Positions 17,675 through 26,549 are shown, counted from the stretch's first letter. The stretch: 64,000 nt of DNA from DATMTS01 sp035564555 (GCA_035564555.1 DATMTS010000014.1:4375-68374); one strand, 5' to 3'. The notes: generated by a model not told the origin, from the letters alone. Program-made: numbers and translations.

Positions 17675-18580
17675 ATGGCACGACTGATCGAACTTGCGCA
17701 GGGCGTCATCACGGCGACTGAACGTTGGGCGGCGCTTGATCGCGTCGCCGCGCCGCTCTCCCGCTGGGTCGGCACACTGACTGCGCGCACACCGATCAAG
17801 AACGCGCTCTCCGGCAGCTGGCTGGGTCACCAACTGCACCCGGTGCTGACCGATGTTCCGATCGGATCGTGGGCGGCTGCGACGGTGCTCGACCTGTCCG
17901 CCGGTGCACAGGGCGCCTCCGCCGCCAGACGTCTGGTCGCACTCGGCGTGCTCGCGTCCGTGCCGACGGCCGCCGCCGGCGCATCCGACTGGGCAGACAC
18001 GCAGGGCGCAACCCGGCGCGTCGGCATGCTTCACGCGGTCGCGAATTCGAGCGCGACCGCGCTGCAACTCGCCTCGTGGTTGGCGCGACGCGCGGGCAAC
18101 CGCGAACTCGGTGTGCGGCTGAGCGCCCTCGCGCTCGGTGTCACCGTGAGCGCGGCCTATCTCGGGGGACACCTGTCACTGGTCCGCGGCGTCGGAGTCA
18201 ACCACACTGCGTTCCAAGAGCCGACCTCCGAGTGGACGGACGTGGCCGCGGAATCGGACCTGAAGGATGCCACACCGCTGCGCGTCTGGGCCGGCGACGT
18301 TCCGGTAGTGCTGGTCAAGCAGCAGGGCACGGTGCGAGCGCTGTCCGCGGTCTGCACCCACGCCGGAGGACCGCTCGACGAGGGCACGCTCGACGACCGT
18401 GGTTGCCTGAAATGCCCGTGGCACGGCAGCGAATTCCGGCTCAGCGACGGCGCTGTCGAACGGGGCCCGGCGACCGTACCCGAACCGAGCTGGAGCGTGA
18501 AGATCGACGCCGGCCGGGTGTCGGTTCGGCCGTCCGCACGGCCGCTTCGGCTTCGTCGGTCAGCGGAGGCGCTTCCCTGA
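17675..18580 (+). CDS. DUF2231 membrane domain fused to a Rieske 2Fe-2S domain
   Basis: A 301-residue protein with a GGAGGAG ribosome site. Residues about 45-170 form four hydrophobic helices of the DUF2231 family (LGHQLHPVLTDVPIGSWAAA), which often binds heme or anchors electron carriers. Residues about 185-290 are a Rieske domain with cluster ligands Cys227, His229, Cys247 and His250 (CTHAGG, CPWHGSEF). It is likely a membrane-bound electron-transfer protein, but no partner dehydrogenase or oxygenase is adjacent. Confidence 0.9.
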   Translation: MARLIELAQGVITATERWAALDRVAAPLSRWVGTLTARTPIKNALSGSWLGHQLHPVLTDVPIGSWAAATVLDLSAGAQGASAARRLVALGVLASVPTAAAGASDWADTQGATRRVGMLHAVANSSATALQLASWLARRAGNRELGVRLSALALGVTVSAAYLGGHLSLVRGVGVNHTAFQEPTSEWTDVAAESDLKDATPLRVWAGDVPVVLVKQQGTVRALSAVCTHAGGPLDEGTLDDRGCLKCPWHGSEFRLSDGAVERGPATVPEPSWSVKIDAGRVSVRPSARPLRLRRSAEALP

Positions 18581-18618
18581 CTGTTCGACCGGGTGTTCGT
18601 CCGAGAGCGCGGATTCCC

Positions 18619-19557
18619 TCACGACCGCACGCGGATGACCGTCTTGCCTTTGACGGTCCGGTCCAGAGCAGCAACGGCATCATCCAGGTCGGATATCTGG
18701 CCGATGTTCGTGCGTAGCCGCCCATCCCGCACCCGCTGGATGACCTCGCCCAACTGCGCGCGGTCGGATACGACGACGAAGTCGATCGCCAGACCCGCGG
18801 CGGGCCGTGCCAGCGGCGGCCCCGTGACGGTGACCAGCGTTCCGCCGGCTCTGACCAGGCCCGTTGACCGCTTCTGGATGTCTCCGCCGATCACATCGAA
18901 GACCAGGTCGACGGCGCCGATGTCTTCGAGCGAGTCGTTATCGAGGTCGACGAACTCGTGCACACCGAAGTCGAGCGCCGTTCGACGGCCGGAGGCGCGT
19001 CCGGTGCCGATGACGTAGGCGCCGGCCTCGCGGGCCAGCTGAGACGCCATCGAGCCGACTGCCCCGGCCGCACCATGCACCAGGACGCTCTGTCCCTGAC
19101 GAAGGCGGGCGTGCTCGAACAGGCCCTGCCACGCCGTCAAACCCGTCATCGCGATCCCCGCACCGACAGTGAAGTCGACGTCGCCCGGCAACGGTGCGAG
19201 GTTTCGTGCCTCGACGACGGTGTACTCCGCCAGGGTGCCGTCGCGCGTCCAGTCAGTGATGCCGAACACCCGCTGTCCCACCGACAGGCCCGTTGTGCCG
19301 TAGCCGAGGGCGGTGACGACGCCGGCCACCTCATGGCCCGGGATCACCGGCGTGCGGTCGAGACCACGACGATCGACCCAGGTCGAGGGCCACTCCAGTT
19401 CATTACCCGTGAACCCCGACGCGTGCACCTCTACGATGACGTCCCCGTAGTTCGCGCCCTCAAGACTGGCGAGCTTCGCCGCGTCCGGTTCGGGCCGCCC
19501 CGTGAGCGTCATGCCGGCCTTTCCCGCGGCCTTGTCCGTGACCACGATCGCCTTCAT
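18619..19557 (-). CDS. Quinone oxidoreductase-like, zinc-independent alcohol dehydrogenase family (copy 1)
   Basis: A 312-residue medium-chain reductase. The GroES-like N-terminal domain has IPGHEVAGVV and the cofactor domain has VHGAAGAVGSMASQLAREAG, the AAGAVG nucleotide-binding loop of quinone reductases. The cysteines that bind structural zinc are missing. The true start MKAIVVTDKA is at 19557; a longer frame to 19797 reads across the gap. It is highly similar to the next gene, copy 2, of which it is a tandem duplicate, and lies 61 bp downstream of it on the same strand. Confidence 0.88.
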   Translation of the reverse strand: MKAIVVTDKAAGKAGMTLTGRPEPDAAKLASLEGANYGDVIVEVHASGFTGNELEWPSTWVDRRGLDRTPVIPGHEVAGVVTALGYGTTGLSVGQRVFGITDWTRDGTLAEYTVVEARNLAPLPGDVDFTVGAGIAMTGLTAWQGLFEHARLRQGQSVLVHGAAGAVGSMASQLAREAGAYVIGTGRASGRRTALDFGVHEFVDLDNDSLEDIGAVDLVFDVIGGDIQKRSTGLVRAGGTLVTVTGPPLARPAAGLAIDFVVVSDRAQLGEVIQRVRDGRLRTNIGQISDLDDAVAALDRTVKGKTVIRVRS

Positions 19558-19618
19558 CCGAACGCCTCCACAACTGTCTTCGATGGACCCCGTCAGGGGT
19601 GTCAGGCATCCGCGATCC

Positions 19619-20536
19619 CTAGGGACGAACGCGGATGATCGTCTTTCCGGTGACCCGCTCCGTCGGGTTGAAGGCGGCGACAGCATCATCGAGCGTCGCG
19701 ACGGCGCCGATGTGCGTCCGCAGGCGTCCATCCCGCACCCGTTGGACGATCTCAGCCGACTGTGCACGATCCGCCTCGACGACGAAGTCGACGGCAAGGC
19801 CGTCCGTCGGCTGTGCGGCGGGCGGCCCGGCGATGGTCACCAGCATTCCTCCCGGTCGAACCAGATCCACCGATCGTTTCCCGACATCGCCGCCGATCAC
19901 GTCGAAGACCAGGTCCACTGCGCCGACGTCTTCCAGAACGTCGTTGTCGAGATCGACGAACTCGTGCGCGCCGAAGTCGAACGCGGTCTGCCGGTCGGCG
20001 GCACGCCCAGTGCCGATGAGATAGGCGCCGGCTTCGCGGGCCAGTTGGGTCACCATCGAGCCGACGCCGCCGGCCGCGCCGTGCACGAGCACGCTCTGCC
20101 CCATTCGGAAGCGGCCGTGCACGAACAGCCCCTGCCACGCCGTAAGACCCGAGATCGGCAGGCTCGCGCCAACCGTGAAGTCGACATCCCCTGGCAGCGG
20201 CGCAAGGTTACGCGCTTCTACGGCCACGTACTCCGCCAGGGTTCCGTCGCGCGTCCAGTCCGTGAGCCCGAATACTCGCTGTCCGACTGACAGCCCCCTC
20301 GTTCCGTACCCGAGCACCTCGACCACGCCGGCCAGTTCGTGGCCGGGGATCGACGGCGTCCGATCGCGGCCGGCGCGATCGCTCCAGGTACCCGGCCACG
20401 TCAACTCACCGGGCGTGAATCCCGATGAATGCACCTGGACGATGACGTCATTGACCGCCGCCTTCGGCTCCGGCCGCTCCTCCAGCTTCATCCCGGCCGT
20501 TCCCGCAGCCTGATCCGTGACCACGATCGCCTTCAT
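19619..20536 (-). CDS. Quinone oxidoreductase-like, zinc-independent alcohol dehydrogenase family (copy 2)
   Basis: A 305-residue paralogue of copy 1 with the same landmarks (IPGHELAGVV, VHGAAGGVGSMVTQLAREAG, VFDVIGGD). The two share long identical blocks such as VEARNLAPLPGDVDFTVGA. They differ most near residues 25-35, where copy 1 has seven more residues, and at the C-terminus. As first gene in its strand it is probably cotranscribed with copy 1. Substrates are likely quinones or reactive enones; this is a family-level guess. Confidence 0.88.
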   Translation of the reverse strand: MKAIVVTDQAAGTAGMKLEERPEPKAAVNDVIVQVHSSGFTPGELTWPGTWSDRAGRDRTPSIPGHELAGVVEVLGYGTRGLSVGQRVFGLTDWTRDGTLAEYVAVEARNLAPLPGDVDFTVGASLPISGLTAWQGLFVHGRFRMGQSVLVHGAAGGVGSMVTQLAREAGAYLIGTGRAADRQTAFDFGAHEFVDLDNDVLEDVGAVDLVFDVIGGDVGKRSVDLVRPGGMLVTIAGPPAAQPTDGLAVDFVVEADRAQSAEIVQRVRDGRLRTHIGAVATLDDAVAAFNPTERVTGKTIIRVRP

Positions 20537-20732
20537 CAGTCACCTCTTCTCTCAGGATCTTCTCTCAGGATGCCGCCTACACGCTATTTTCTGTTCGCAA
20601 GCATGAGCAGCACCAGACCCAAAGGTCTCACCACCCGGAGCACCCGTTGCGCCTTCTCGCTTCGGCCCGACGCAATTCCTGCATGCCGCCGCATGCGGCG
20701 CCGATTCGAGACGTTTGATAGCCTCACACGGT

Positions 20733-21449
20733 ATGCCTTCCCGCCCTGCACGTTCTCAGCACGGCCGCCGCTCGGCGGGCCGCGCCGTCGTGCGTCCGCC
20801 GCGGCCGCCGCAGGCGCTTCCCGCGGCGATCGCAGGTCGCACGTTGCAGAACCGCATCGCGATCGGCGTGACGGTCCTGGCGATCGTGGCGAGCGTGTCG
20901 ATCGCACCGACCGGTCCGGCAGCGGCAGCGGCATCCTACGCGCCGGCCGGCCACCTCGGCTCGCAGACGCTCGACGTCGACGCGAACGTGGCGGCGCCGG
21001 CGATCTCGCGCGACGATCTGGGCACGCAAGACGGAGTGCAGACCTACAGCGAGAACGGCACGAATGCAGACTGGGCCAAGCTCGTGCTGTTGTTCGGCGG
21101 CTGGCCGCAGACCGAGCAGAACGTCACCGTGATGCTGCGCTGGATGCGCCAGGAGAACGGTCCGCAGGACTGGTGGAACCGCAACAACCCGCTGAACAAC
21201 GGGTACGGATCCGGCGGGGGAGCGGGGCTGGGCAGCTATTCCGATCTGGTGAGCGCGGCCAAGTACTGCGCCGAGAATCTGCAGCGCGGCTACCCGGACA
21301 TCGTCGCGGGGCTGACGGCCGGCACGTCGGCGGATGCGACGGCGCAGGCGATCTGGGCATCCCCCTGGGCTTCGAGCCACTACGGCAACGGCACGCACTG
21401 GAGCACCGCGCCGGTCACGATCGTGAAGGCACCCGCCGAAGACTGGTGA
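20733..21449 (+). CDS. Secreted lysozyme-like protein
   Basis: About 238 residues with a long basic leader, a hydrophobic segment (IAIGVTVLAIVASVSIAP) and a cut site near AAAAAS. The mature part has the pattern NNPLN, then GYPDIVAGL, then AIWASPWASSHYG, which resembles lysozyme-like or glucosaminidase-type domains of phage and cell-wall enzymes. Glu in WMRQENGPQDWW may be the catalytic acid. The cell wall is the likely target. The ATG at 20733 is preferred to a TTG at 20715, but no ribosome site is clear. The 195-bp gap upstream shows no other gene. Confidence 0.6.
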   Translation: MPSRPARSQHGRRSAGRAVVRPPRPPQALPAAIAGRTLQNRIAIGVTVLAIVASVSIAPTGPAAAAASYAPAGHLGSQTLDVDANVAAPAISRDDLGTQDGVQTYSENGTNADWAKLVLLFGGWPQTEQNVTVMLRWMRQENGPQDWWNRNNPLNNGYGSGGGAGLGSYSDLVSAAKYCAENLQRGYPDIVAGLTAGTSADATAQAIWASPWASSHYGNGTHWSTAPVTIVKAPAEDW

Positions 21450-21468
21450 GCAGGGCCGGCGACCTCGG

Positions 21469-21915
21469 CTAGCGCTGGAAGACGGTGGCGAGTGTCAACG
21501 ACGTGATCGTGTTCTTGACTTCGGGGAGCGCGGCGATCTGCTCCCAGATGGATTGCATCCGTTCCGCCGATTCCGCCTCGATTGTCACCAGCAGGTCGAA
21601 ATCGCCCGACAGGATGTCGCACCGCACGACCTCGGGCATCGCGCTGACCGCGGCCAGCACGCGATCGCCTCTCATCCGATCGGTGCGATAAATGAACACG
21701 TTGGCTCTGATCGGGTGAGGGCCCGAGCTCCGCTTGCCCCGGGTGACGGTGTAGCCGCCGATGATGCCGTCGCGCTCCATACGTTCCACGCGCTGCCGAA
21801 CAGCATTGCGTGAAAGGTGCACCCGTTCGCCGAGCGTCACCAACGACACCCGAGCGTTCTTCACGAGCTCTGCAAGCAGTTGCTCGTCGATCTCATCGAG
21901 ATGTCGCGGCGCCAT
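21469..21915 (-). CDS. Lrp/AsnC-family regulator
   Basis: A 148-residue feast/famine regulator. The N-terminal HTH (DEIDEQLLAELVKNARVSLV, SRNAVRQRVERMERDGIIGG) is joined to a RAM/AsnC ligand domain that binds amino acids (VVRCDILSGDFDLLVTIEAE). The start MAPRHLDEID at 21915 is the first that leaves a normal HTH; the longer frame to 22014 runs through the promoter. It is on the same strand as the aspartase operon and 95 bp after it, with its own upstream inverted repeat (21969-21989). Confidence 0.9.
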   Translation of the reverse strand: MAPRHLDEIDEQLLAELVKNARVSLVTLGERVHLSRNAVRQRVERMERDGIIGGYTVTRGKRSSGPHPIRANVFIYRTDRMRGDRVLAAVSAMPEVVRCDILSGDFDLLVTIEAESAERMQSIWEQIAALPEVKNTITSLTLATVFQR

Positions 21916-21968
21916 CGCTATCCGTTTCTCCGCAGAACGTCCCCGTCTCGGTGACGTACCGTGCGTAT

Positions 21969-21989
21969 ATAGCACTAAGGTGTGCTTAT
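21969..21989. promoter_or_regulatory. Candidate Lrp operator, site A
   Basis: ATAGCAC, six bases, GTGCTTAT: an inverted repeat just upstream of the lrp start. Its form and length match site C (26529-26549), and it resembles site B (30952-30975). Autoregulation is likely. Confidence 0.45.
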
Positions 21990-22010
21990 AGTACCGCAAA
22001 CTCTCGATTG

Positions 22011-23396
22011 TCACGAAAGTGCGAGGAGCCGTTCCGCCTCCCGCCTCGTGAGACCCGAGACGTGCGCCACCGCTTCGCCGATCGGAACCCCCTCGGCGAG
22101 AGCGTGTTCGGCCGCGCGTGCCGCGGTGTCGTAACCGATCTCGGGCACGAGGGATGTGATCGCGCCGATCGAGGTCGCGGCCCGCTCCGCGAGAAGCTCA
22201 CGGTTCGCCTCGATGCCGCTGACGCAGAGGTCGCGCAGCACTCGCACTCCGTTCGTCAGCCATCCGATGCTCTGCAGCAGCGAATGGGCGATGATCGGTT
22301 CGAAGGCGTTGAGTTGGAGCTGTCCGGCCTCGGAAGCGAACGCGATCGAGACATCGGCGCCGACGATGGCGAAGGCGACCTGATTGACGACTTCGGGGAT
22401 CACCGGGTTCACCTTCCCGGGCATGATCGACGACCCGGCTTGGCGCGATGGCAGCGTGATCTCACCGAAGCCCGCCTGCGGACCGCTGGAGAGCAGCCGA
22501 AGATCGTTGCTGATCTTCGAGAGCTTGATCGCCGTCCTGCGCAGGATTCCCGAGGCATGTAGGAACGATCCCGTGTCCCAGGTGGCCTCGAAGAGGTCGG
22601 ATGCCGGTTGGATGGGCAGGTCGGTCAGACGCCGCAGGTGGCGCAGAGCGGCTTCGGGGTATGCCGGATCGGCGGTGATGCCGGTTCCGATCGCTGTCGC
22701 CCCGAGACTGCACTCGAGAAGCAGCGGTATCACTTCGCGAATCCTGACCGTGTCTTCGCGGATCGCCACTCCGAAGGCCGTCAGCTCCTGCCCGAGGGTC
22801 ATCGGTACGGCGTCTTGCAACTGGGTGCGCCCGATCTTCCGCACACCGGCGTGGGCGCGGCCGCGCTCCTCGAATGCGGCCGCGAGCGATTCCAGCTCGG
22901 GCAGGAGGCGGCGGAACGCCGCAACGATCGCGAGCTTCACCGCCGTCGGATAGACATCGTTGGTCGATTGGCTGCGATTGACGTCGTTGATCGGATGGAG
23001 CCGGTCGTAACGCCCCCGGCCCAGCCCGAGATGTTCCAGCGCCGCGTTGGCGATGACCTCGTTCGCGTTCATGTTGGTGCTGGTGCCGGCACCGCCCTGC
23101 ACGACGTCGACGCAGAACTCCTCCCGCAACTCCCCGGCGCGAATGCGTTCGCACGCCGAGACGATCGCGCTCGCCGTGGCCGGCGGCAGAAGTCCCAACT
23201 CGTAATTGGCCGACGCGGCCGCCTGCTTCACGGTCGCGAGCGCCTCGACGAGCGAGGGATGCCGTGAGATCGGGGTTCCGCTGATCGGAAAGTTCTCGAT
23301 GGCCCGGAACGTGTGCACCCCCCAGTACGCCTGCGCGGGAACACGCACCTCCCCGAGAGAGTCGGCTTCGATCCGATACGCCGGTGCGGTGCTCAT
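22011..23396 (-). CDS. aspA: Aspartate ammonia-lyase (aspartase)
   Basis: A 461-residue enzyme of the aspartase/fumarase superfamily that turns L-aspartate into fumarate and ammonia. The signature GSSIMPGKVNPV is complete and carries the catalytic serine loop; the upstream blocks GGAGTSTNMNANEVIANAA and GRTQLQDAVPMTLGQEL are also diagnostic. It is close to the usual length. Fumarase C is the main alternative, but the N-terminal and loop sequence and the neighbours favour aspartase. The ATG overlaps the stop of the aldehyde dehydrogenase gene by four bases (ATGA). Confidence 0.88.
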   Translation of the reverse strand: MSTAPAYRIEADSLGEVRVPAQAYWGVHTFRAIENFPISGTPISRHPSLVEALATVKQAAASANYELGLLPPATASAIVSACERIRAGELREEFCVDVVQGGAGTSTNMNANEVIANAALEHLGLGRGRYDRLHPINDVNRSQSTNDVYPTAVKLAIVAAFRRLLPELESLAAAFEERGRAHAGVRKIGRTQLQDAVPMTLGQELTAFGVAIREDTVRIREVIPLLLECSLGATAIGTGITADPAYPEAALRHLRRLTDLPIQPASDLFEATWDTGSFLHASGILRRTAIKLSKISNDLRLLSSGPQAGFGEITLPSRQAGSSIMPGKVNPVIPEVVNQVAFAIVGADVSIAFASEAGQLQLNAFEPIIAHSLLQSIGWLTNGVRVLRDLCVSGIEANRELLAERAATSIGAITSLVPEIGYDTAARAAEHALAEGVPIGEAVAHVSGLTRREAERLLALS

Positions 23397-24808
23397 ACGT
23401 TGACGCAGACGACTTTGGGCTGGGTCATCTCCTCGAAGGCGAACCGCACGCCCTCGCGACCCATGCTGCCGTACTTGGATCCGCCGAACGGCATGCTGTC
23501 GATGCGGTAGTCGGACGAGTCGTTGATCATGACCCCGCCGGCGTCGAGCTCGGCTGAGACCCGGAGCGCGCGATTCAGGTCGTTCGTGAAGACCGCGGCG
23601 TGCAGGCTGTAGTCGATCTCGTTCGCCAGCGCGAGCGCCTCTTCCTCGGTGTCGAACGCGTGCAGCACGACGATCGGCGCGAAGGCTTCGTCGGCCCAGA
23701 CCTCGCACGAGAGCGGCACGGTCTCGAGCACTGCCGGCGAGAACAGCGATCGATCCAGCCGACTCCCGAACAGCAGGGTGGCGCCGGCGGCGACGGCGTC
23801 ATCGACGAGTCTCTTGGCCCGGAGCGCCGATTCGCGGGTGATCATCGGGCCCACATCGGTGGTCTCGGCGCTGGGATCGCCCACCCGCAGCGTTGCGCAG
23901 GCCGCGACGAACTGGTCTCGGAAGGCGTCATAGACCCGACGGTGGATCAGGATGCGCTGAGCGCTCACACAATTCTGGCCGGCGGCCCAGAATCCTCCCG
24001 ACACGCACGCGTCCACCGCGGCAGCGACGTTCGCGTCGTCGAACACGACGACGGGCGCATTTCCGCCCAGCTCCATCGACATCCGCTTGAGCCCGGCGCC
24101 CCTGGCGATGGCTTCACCCGTGGCGAACCCTCCGGTGAATGAGACCATCCTGACGTCGCGGGAAGTAATAACGGCCTGCGCGACCGATCTTCCGCCGCAG
24201 ACGATAGTGACGATCTCATCCGGTAGACCGGCCTCGATCAACGTGTCGACGAGCAGCGCAGCGGTCAAGGGCGTCTGCTGAGAGGGCTTGAGTATGACCG
24301 AGTTCCCGGCGGCGATCGCAGGTCCGAGCTTGTGCGCGACCAGGTTGAGGGCGTCGTTGTATGGGGTAATCGCCGCGACGATTCCGAGCGGCTCACGCGT
24401 GAACCATCCCTTCCGGTTCTCGGAACCCTCGAAGGCGTCGAAGGGGATGACCTCGCCCGCGTTCGAGCGGGCGGCCTCAGCAGAGAGCGAGAGGGTGTTG
24501 GTCGCCCGTCCCACCTCTTTGCGGGCCTGGCGGATCGTCTTGCCTGCTTCGCTGACGATCAGGCGGGCGACCTCCTCCTGGCGGCTCTCCAGCAGTGCTG
24601 CGGCCCGGCTGAGGATCTGGTGACGGGCGAAGCGCGACAGCCTTCGGGAGAGGTCGAAGCCGAGTTTCGCACGATCGATCACGCGCGGGATCTCGTCGGG
24701 ATGCGTTTGCGCGATCCTGCCGATCTCAGCGCCGGTGAAGGGGTTGTGAACGGTGAGGGGCTGCACCGTCGTGCGCAGGTCTGGAGCCATGAGCGCCGAC
24801 TCAGACAT
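23393..24808 (-). CDS. NAD(P)-dependent aldehyde dehydrogenase
   Basis: A 471-residue aldehyde dehydrogenase. Catalytic Cys280 (AAGQNCVSAQ) and general base Glu246 (MELGGNAP) are present, as are the cofactor residues in TPYNDALN and VILKPSQQTP. Its sequence style is that of the succinate-semialdehyde, lactaldehyde and phosphonoacetaldehyde dehydrogenases. Placed between homoserine dehydrogenase and aspartase, it could oxidise aspartate semialdehyde to aspartate; this is inference. The ATG at 24808 overlaps the end of the upstream gene by eight bases; ATG 24790 is an alternative. Confidence 0.88.
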   Translation of the reverse strand: MSESALMAPDLRTTVQPLTVHNPFTGAEIGRIAQTHPDEIPRVIDRAKLGFDLSRRLSRFARHQILSRAAALLESRQEEVARLIVSEAGKTIRQARKEVGRATNTLSLSAEAARSNAGEVIPFDAFEGSENRKGWFTREPLGIVAAITPYNDALNLVAHKLGPAIAAGNSVILKPSQQTPLTAALLVDTLIEAGLPDEIVTIVCGGRSVAQAVITSRDVRMVSFTGGFATGEAIARGAGLKRMSMELGGNAPVVVFDDANVAAAVDACVSGGFWAAGQNCVSAQRILIHRRVYDAFRDQFVAACATLRVGDPSAETTDVGPMITRESALRAKRLVDDAVAAGATLLFGSRLDRSLFSPAVLETVPLSCEVWADEAFAPIVVLHAFDTEEEALALANEIDYSLHAAVFTNDLNRALRVSAELDAGGVMINDSSDYRIDSMPFGGSKYGSMGREGVRFAFEEMTQPKVVCVNV

Positions 24809-25895
24809 CGGTCGCCACCAGACGCGGAGCACGCACCGAGTTGTGGATCGCGATCAGATCGGACAACAGCGCGTAGGCCGTCTCTGTGCGACCTGCACCC
24901 GGACCCGACACGGTCACCTCGCCCAGAAGCTCCGTGTGGTAGCTGACCGCGTTTGTCGGCCCGGAGATTCCGTGCAGGGGATGAGAGGCGGCAACGGCCT
25001 GCGGGGAAACACGGCCGACGACGGTTCCGTCCGGGCTGCGGGTTGCAGAGCCGATCAATTTCCAGCGTTTTCCCTCCGTCGCTGCCTTCGCGATGTCCTC
25101 CGGCGAAACCACGGAGATTCCCATCCGCTGCACGTCGTCGGTCCTGAGGTGTCCGCCGAGCAGCTCGTTGGCAAGGATGACGACCTTGAGTTGAACGTCG
25201 GAGCCCTCGATGTCGGCGGTCGGGTCGGCTTCTGCGAAACCGAGATGCTGGGCCTCTTCGACCGCTTCGGACAGGCTCAGGCCGTCCTCCATGCGCCCCA
25301 GCACGTAGTTGCTCGTGCCGTTGAGCACTCCTTCGACGCGGTTCAGCTGATTTCCGCCGAACAACTGCTTGGCGAACCGGATGATCGGCGTGCCGCTGAG
25401 CACGGATCCTTCATATTCGAAGCACACGCCGTTGTCGGCCGCCAGCTTCTTGAGCGCGCTGCCGGCCAGCGCGACCGGCCCCTTGTTGGTCGTTGTGACG
25501 TGCTTGCCGCTTTCCAGCGCCCACCGCACGTGCGAGGCCGCGGGCTCGCCGTCGACCGGGTTGGTGAACGTCGCCTCGACGACGATGTCGGCTGTGGAGG
25601 ACCGGATGACGTGTTCGTTGCGAGGATCGGCGTTGCCTCCCGGCAGCGCGGCGAACGTCTCGGCCGGTCGCATGCTGAGCACCTCTGACAGGTCGATGCC
25701 ACCCTCCCGCATCAGAGAGCCGAATCGCAGGTCGGTGATGGCGACGACGCGAAGGGCGAATCCGAGCTCTGCAGCCAGTTCATCACCCCGATCGCGGATG
25801 AGCTCAGCCAGTGCGCGATTCACGCCTCCGAAGCCGATAAGCGCCAGGTCGTAACGATCCACGGTGATCTCCAATTCGTCAGGTCGCGGGGACAT
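24801..25895 (-). CDS. Homoserine dehydrogenase lacking the ACT domain
   Basis: A 364-residue enzyme that interconverts L-homoserine and aspartate semialdehyde with NAD(P). The Rossmann motif GFGGVNR is at about 21-27. The catalytic-domain block TTTNKGPVA, GVLNGTSNY and FAEADPTADIEGSDVQLK is intact, including the active-site Lys after GSD. The usual actinobacterial biosynthetic enzyme is about 430-445 residues with a C-terminal ACT domain for threonine feedback; this one ends right after the catalytic domain. It is not next to thrB or thrC. It starts the operon with aldehyde dehydrogenase and aspartase, which points to breakdown of homoserine. The start ATG 25895 has only a weak ribosome site. 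Confidence 0.87.
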   Translation of the reverse strand: MSPRPDELEITVDRYDLALIGFGGVNRALAELIRDRGDELAAELGFALRVVAITDLRFGSLMREGGIDLSEVLSMRPAETFAALPGGNADPRNEHVIRSSTADIVVEATFTNPVDGEPAASHVRWALESGKHVTTTNKGPVALAGSALKKLAADNGVCFEYEGSVLSGTPIIRFAKQLFGGNQLNRVEGVLNGTSNYVLGRMEDGLSLSEAVEEAQHLGFAEADPTADIEGSDVQLKVVILANELLGGHLRTDDVQRMGISVVSPEDIAKAATEGKRWKLIGSATRSPDGTVVGRVSPQAVAASHPLHGISGPTNAVSYHTELLGEVTVSGPGAGRTETAYALLSDLIAIHNSVRAPRLVATDV

Positions 25896-25945
25896 CTCAA
25901 TCTTCAGGTCGACCCATGTCGGCGCGCTGCTGTCATTCCGCTCCG

Positions 25946-25962
25946 CCGGATGGATGATCCGG
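25946..25962. promoter_or_regulatory. Inverted repeat in the hsd/lrp divergent promoter
   Basis: CCGGAT, five bases, ATCCGG in the 155-bp region between the divergent homoserine dehydrogenase and second lrp genes. It is unlike sites A, B and C. It may be an operator for the adjacent regulator; the evidence is only the symmetry and position. Confidence 0.25.
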
Positions 25963-26050
25963 TCGCCGCTGTGCCGAAATGTCAGCAACCGCCCGCGGCC
26001 GCGCCTTCAGCGGTTTTACTGGCATCCACAGACCGATCCAGGGAGGCATC

Positions 26051-26494
26051 ATGCGCCGTGAATTCGACTCGACCGACCGACTGTTGCTCGATCTTCTCGA
26101 GCGAGACGCGAGAACGAGCACGGCGATGCTCGCGGCCCGCACGGGCGAGACCCCTGTCGGCTGCGAGGAACGCATCCGCCGCCTGACCTCGGCCGGTCAC
26201 ATCCTCGGGTACCGGGCCGTCAGGGGCTTCCCGGATCCCGATGAGCAGCCGATCATGCTGCTGATCTTCATCCAGCGCAGCAGATCGATGAGCGGCAAAG
26301 ACGTCTTGCGGAGCCTGCGCGGCGTGCCCGAGGTGATCAGCTGCGATGTGGCGGACGGCGCGTTCGACCTGCTCCTTCGCGTGCGAGTGGCGTCGGAGGA
26401 GCGGGTCATTCAGATCGAGAGCTTCTTCCGCCGACAGGTCGGGGTGCATGACGTATCGATCGTCCGCCCGCTCTCGTCGATGCTCACGGTGTGA
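26051..26494 (+). CDS. Lrp/AsnC-family regulator (second)
   Basis: A 147-residue protein with an excellent GGGAGG ribosome site. HTH DSTDRLLLDLLERDARTSTA and C-terminal AsnC/RAM domain (VISCDVADGAFDLLLRVRVA) are clear. The recognition helix (ETPVGCEERIRRLTSAGHIL) differs from that of the first Lrp, so it probably binds another operator. It diverges from homoserine dehydrogenase and is the natural candidate to control that operon. Confidence 0.9.
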   Translation: MRREFDSTDRLLLDLLERDARTSTAMLAARTGETPVGCEERIRRLTSAGHILGYRAVRGFPDPDEQPIMLLIFIQRSRSMSGKDVLRSLRGVPEVISCDVADGAFDLLLRVRVASEERVIQIESFFRRQVGVHDVSIVRPLSSMLTV

Positions 26495-26528
26495 GTCCCG
26501 GGCCTGCAAGCTTCACGAATGTGTGACA

Positions 26529-26549
26529 ATAGCATTTGGTTGTGTTCAT
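26529..26549. promoter_or_regulatory. Candidate Lrp operator, site C
   Basis: ATAGCA, seven bases, GTGTTCAT, then ATTGCAC, 29 bp before the start of the next gene. It has the same span (21 bp) as site A and shares the GTGTTYAT half and trailing TTGCAC with site B upstream of the permease. Confidence 0.4.

Noticed and set aside
20733..21449. Prophage remnant around the lysozyme-like gene
   Set aside because: No integrase, holin, structural or attachment sequences; the protein has a signal-like leader of its own.
24801..25895. Threonine biosynthesis locus
   Set aside because: No thrB, thrC or aspartokinase is adjacent and the homoserine dehydrogenase lacks the ACT domain; neighbours are catabolic.
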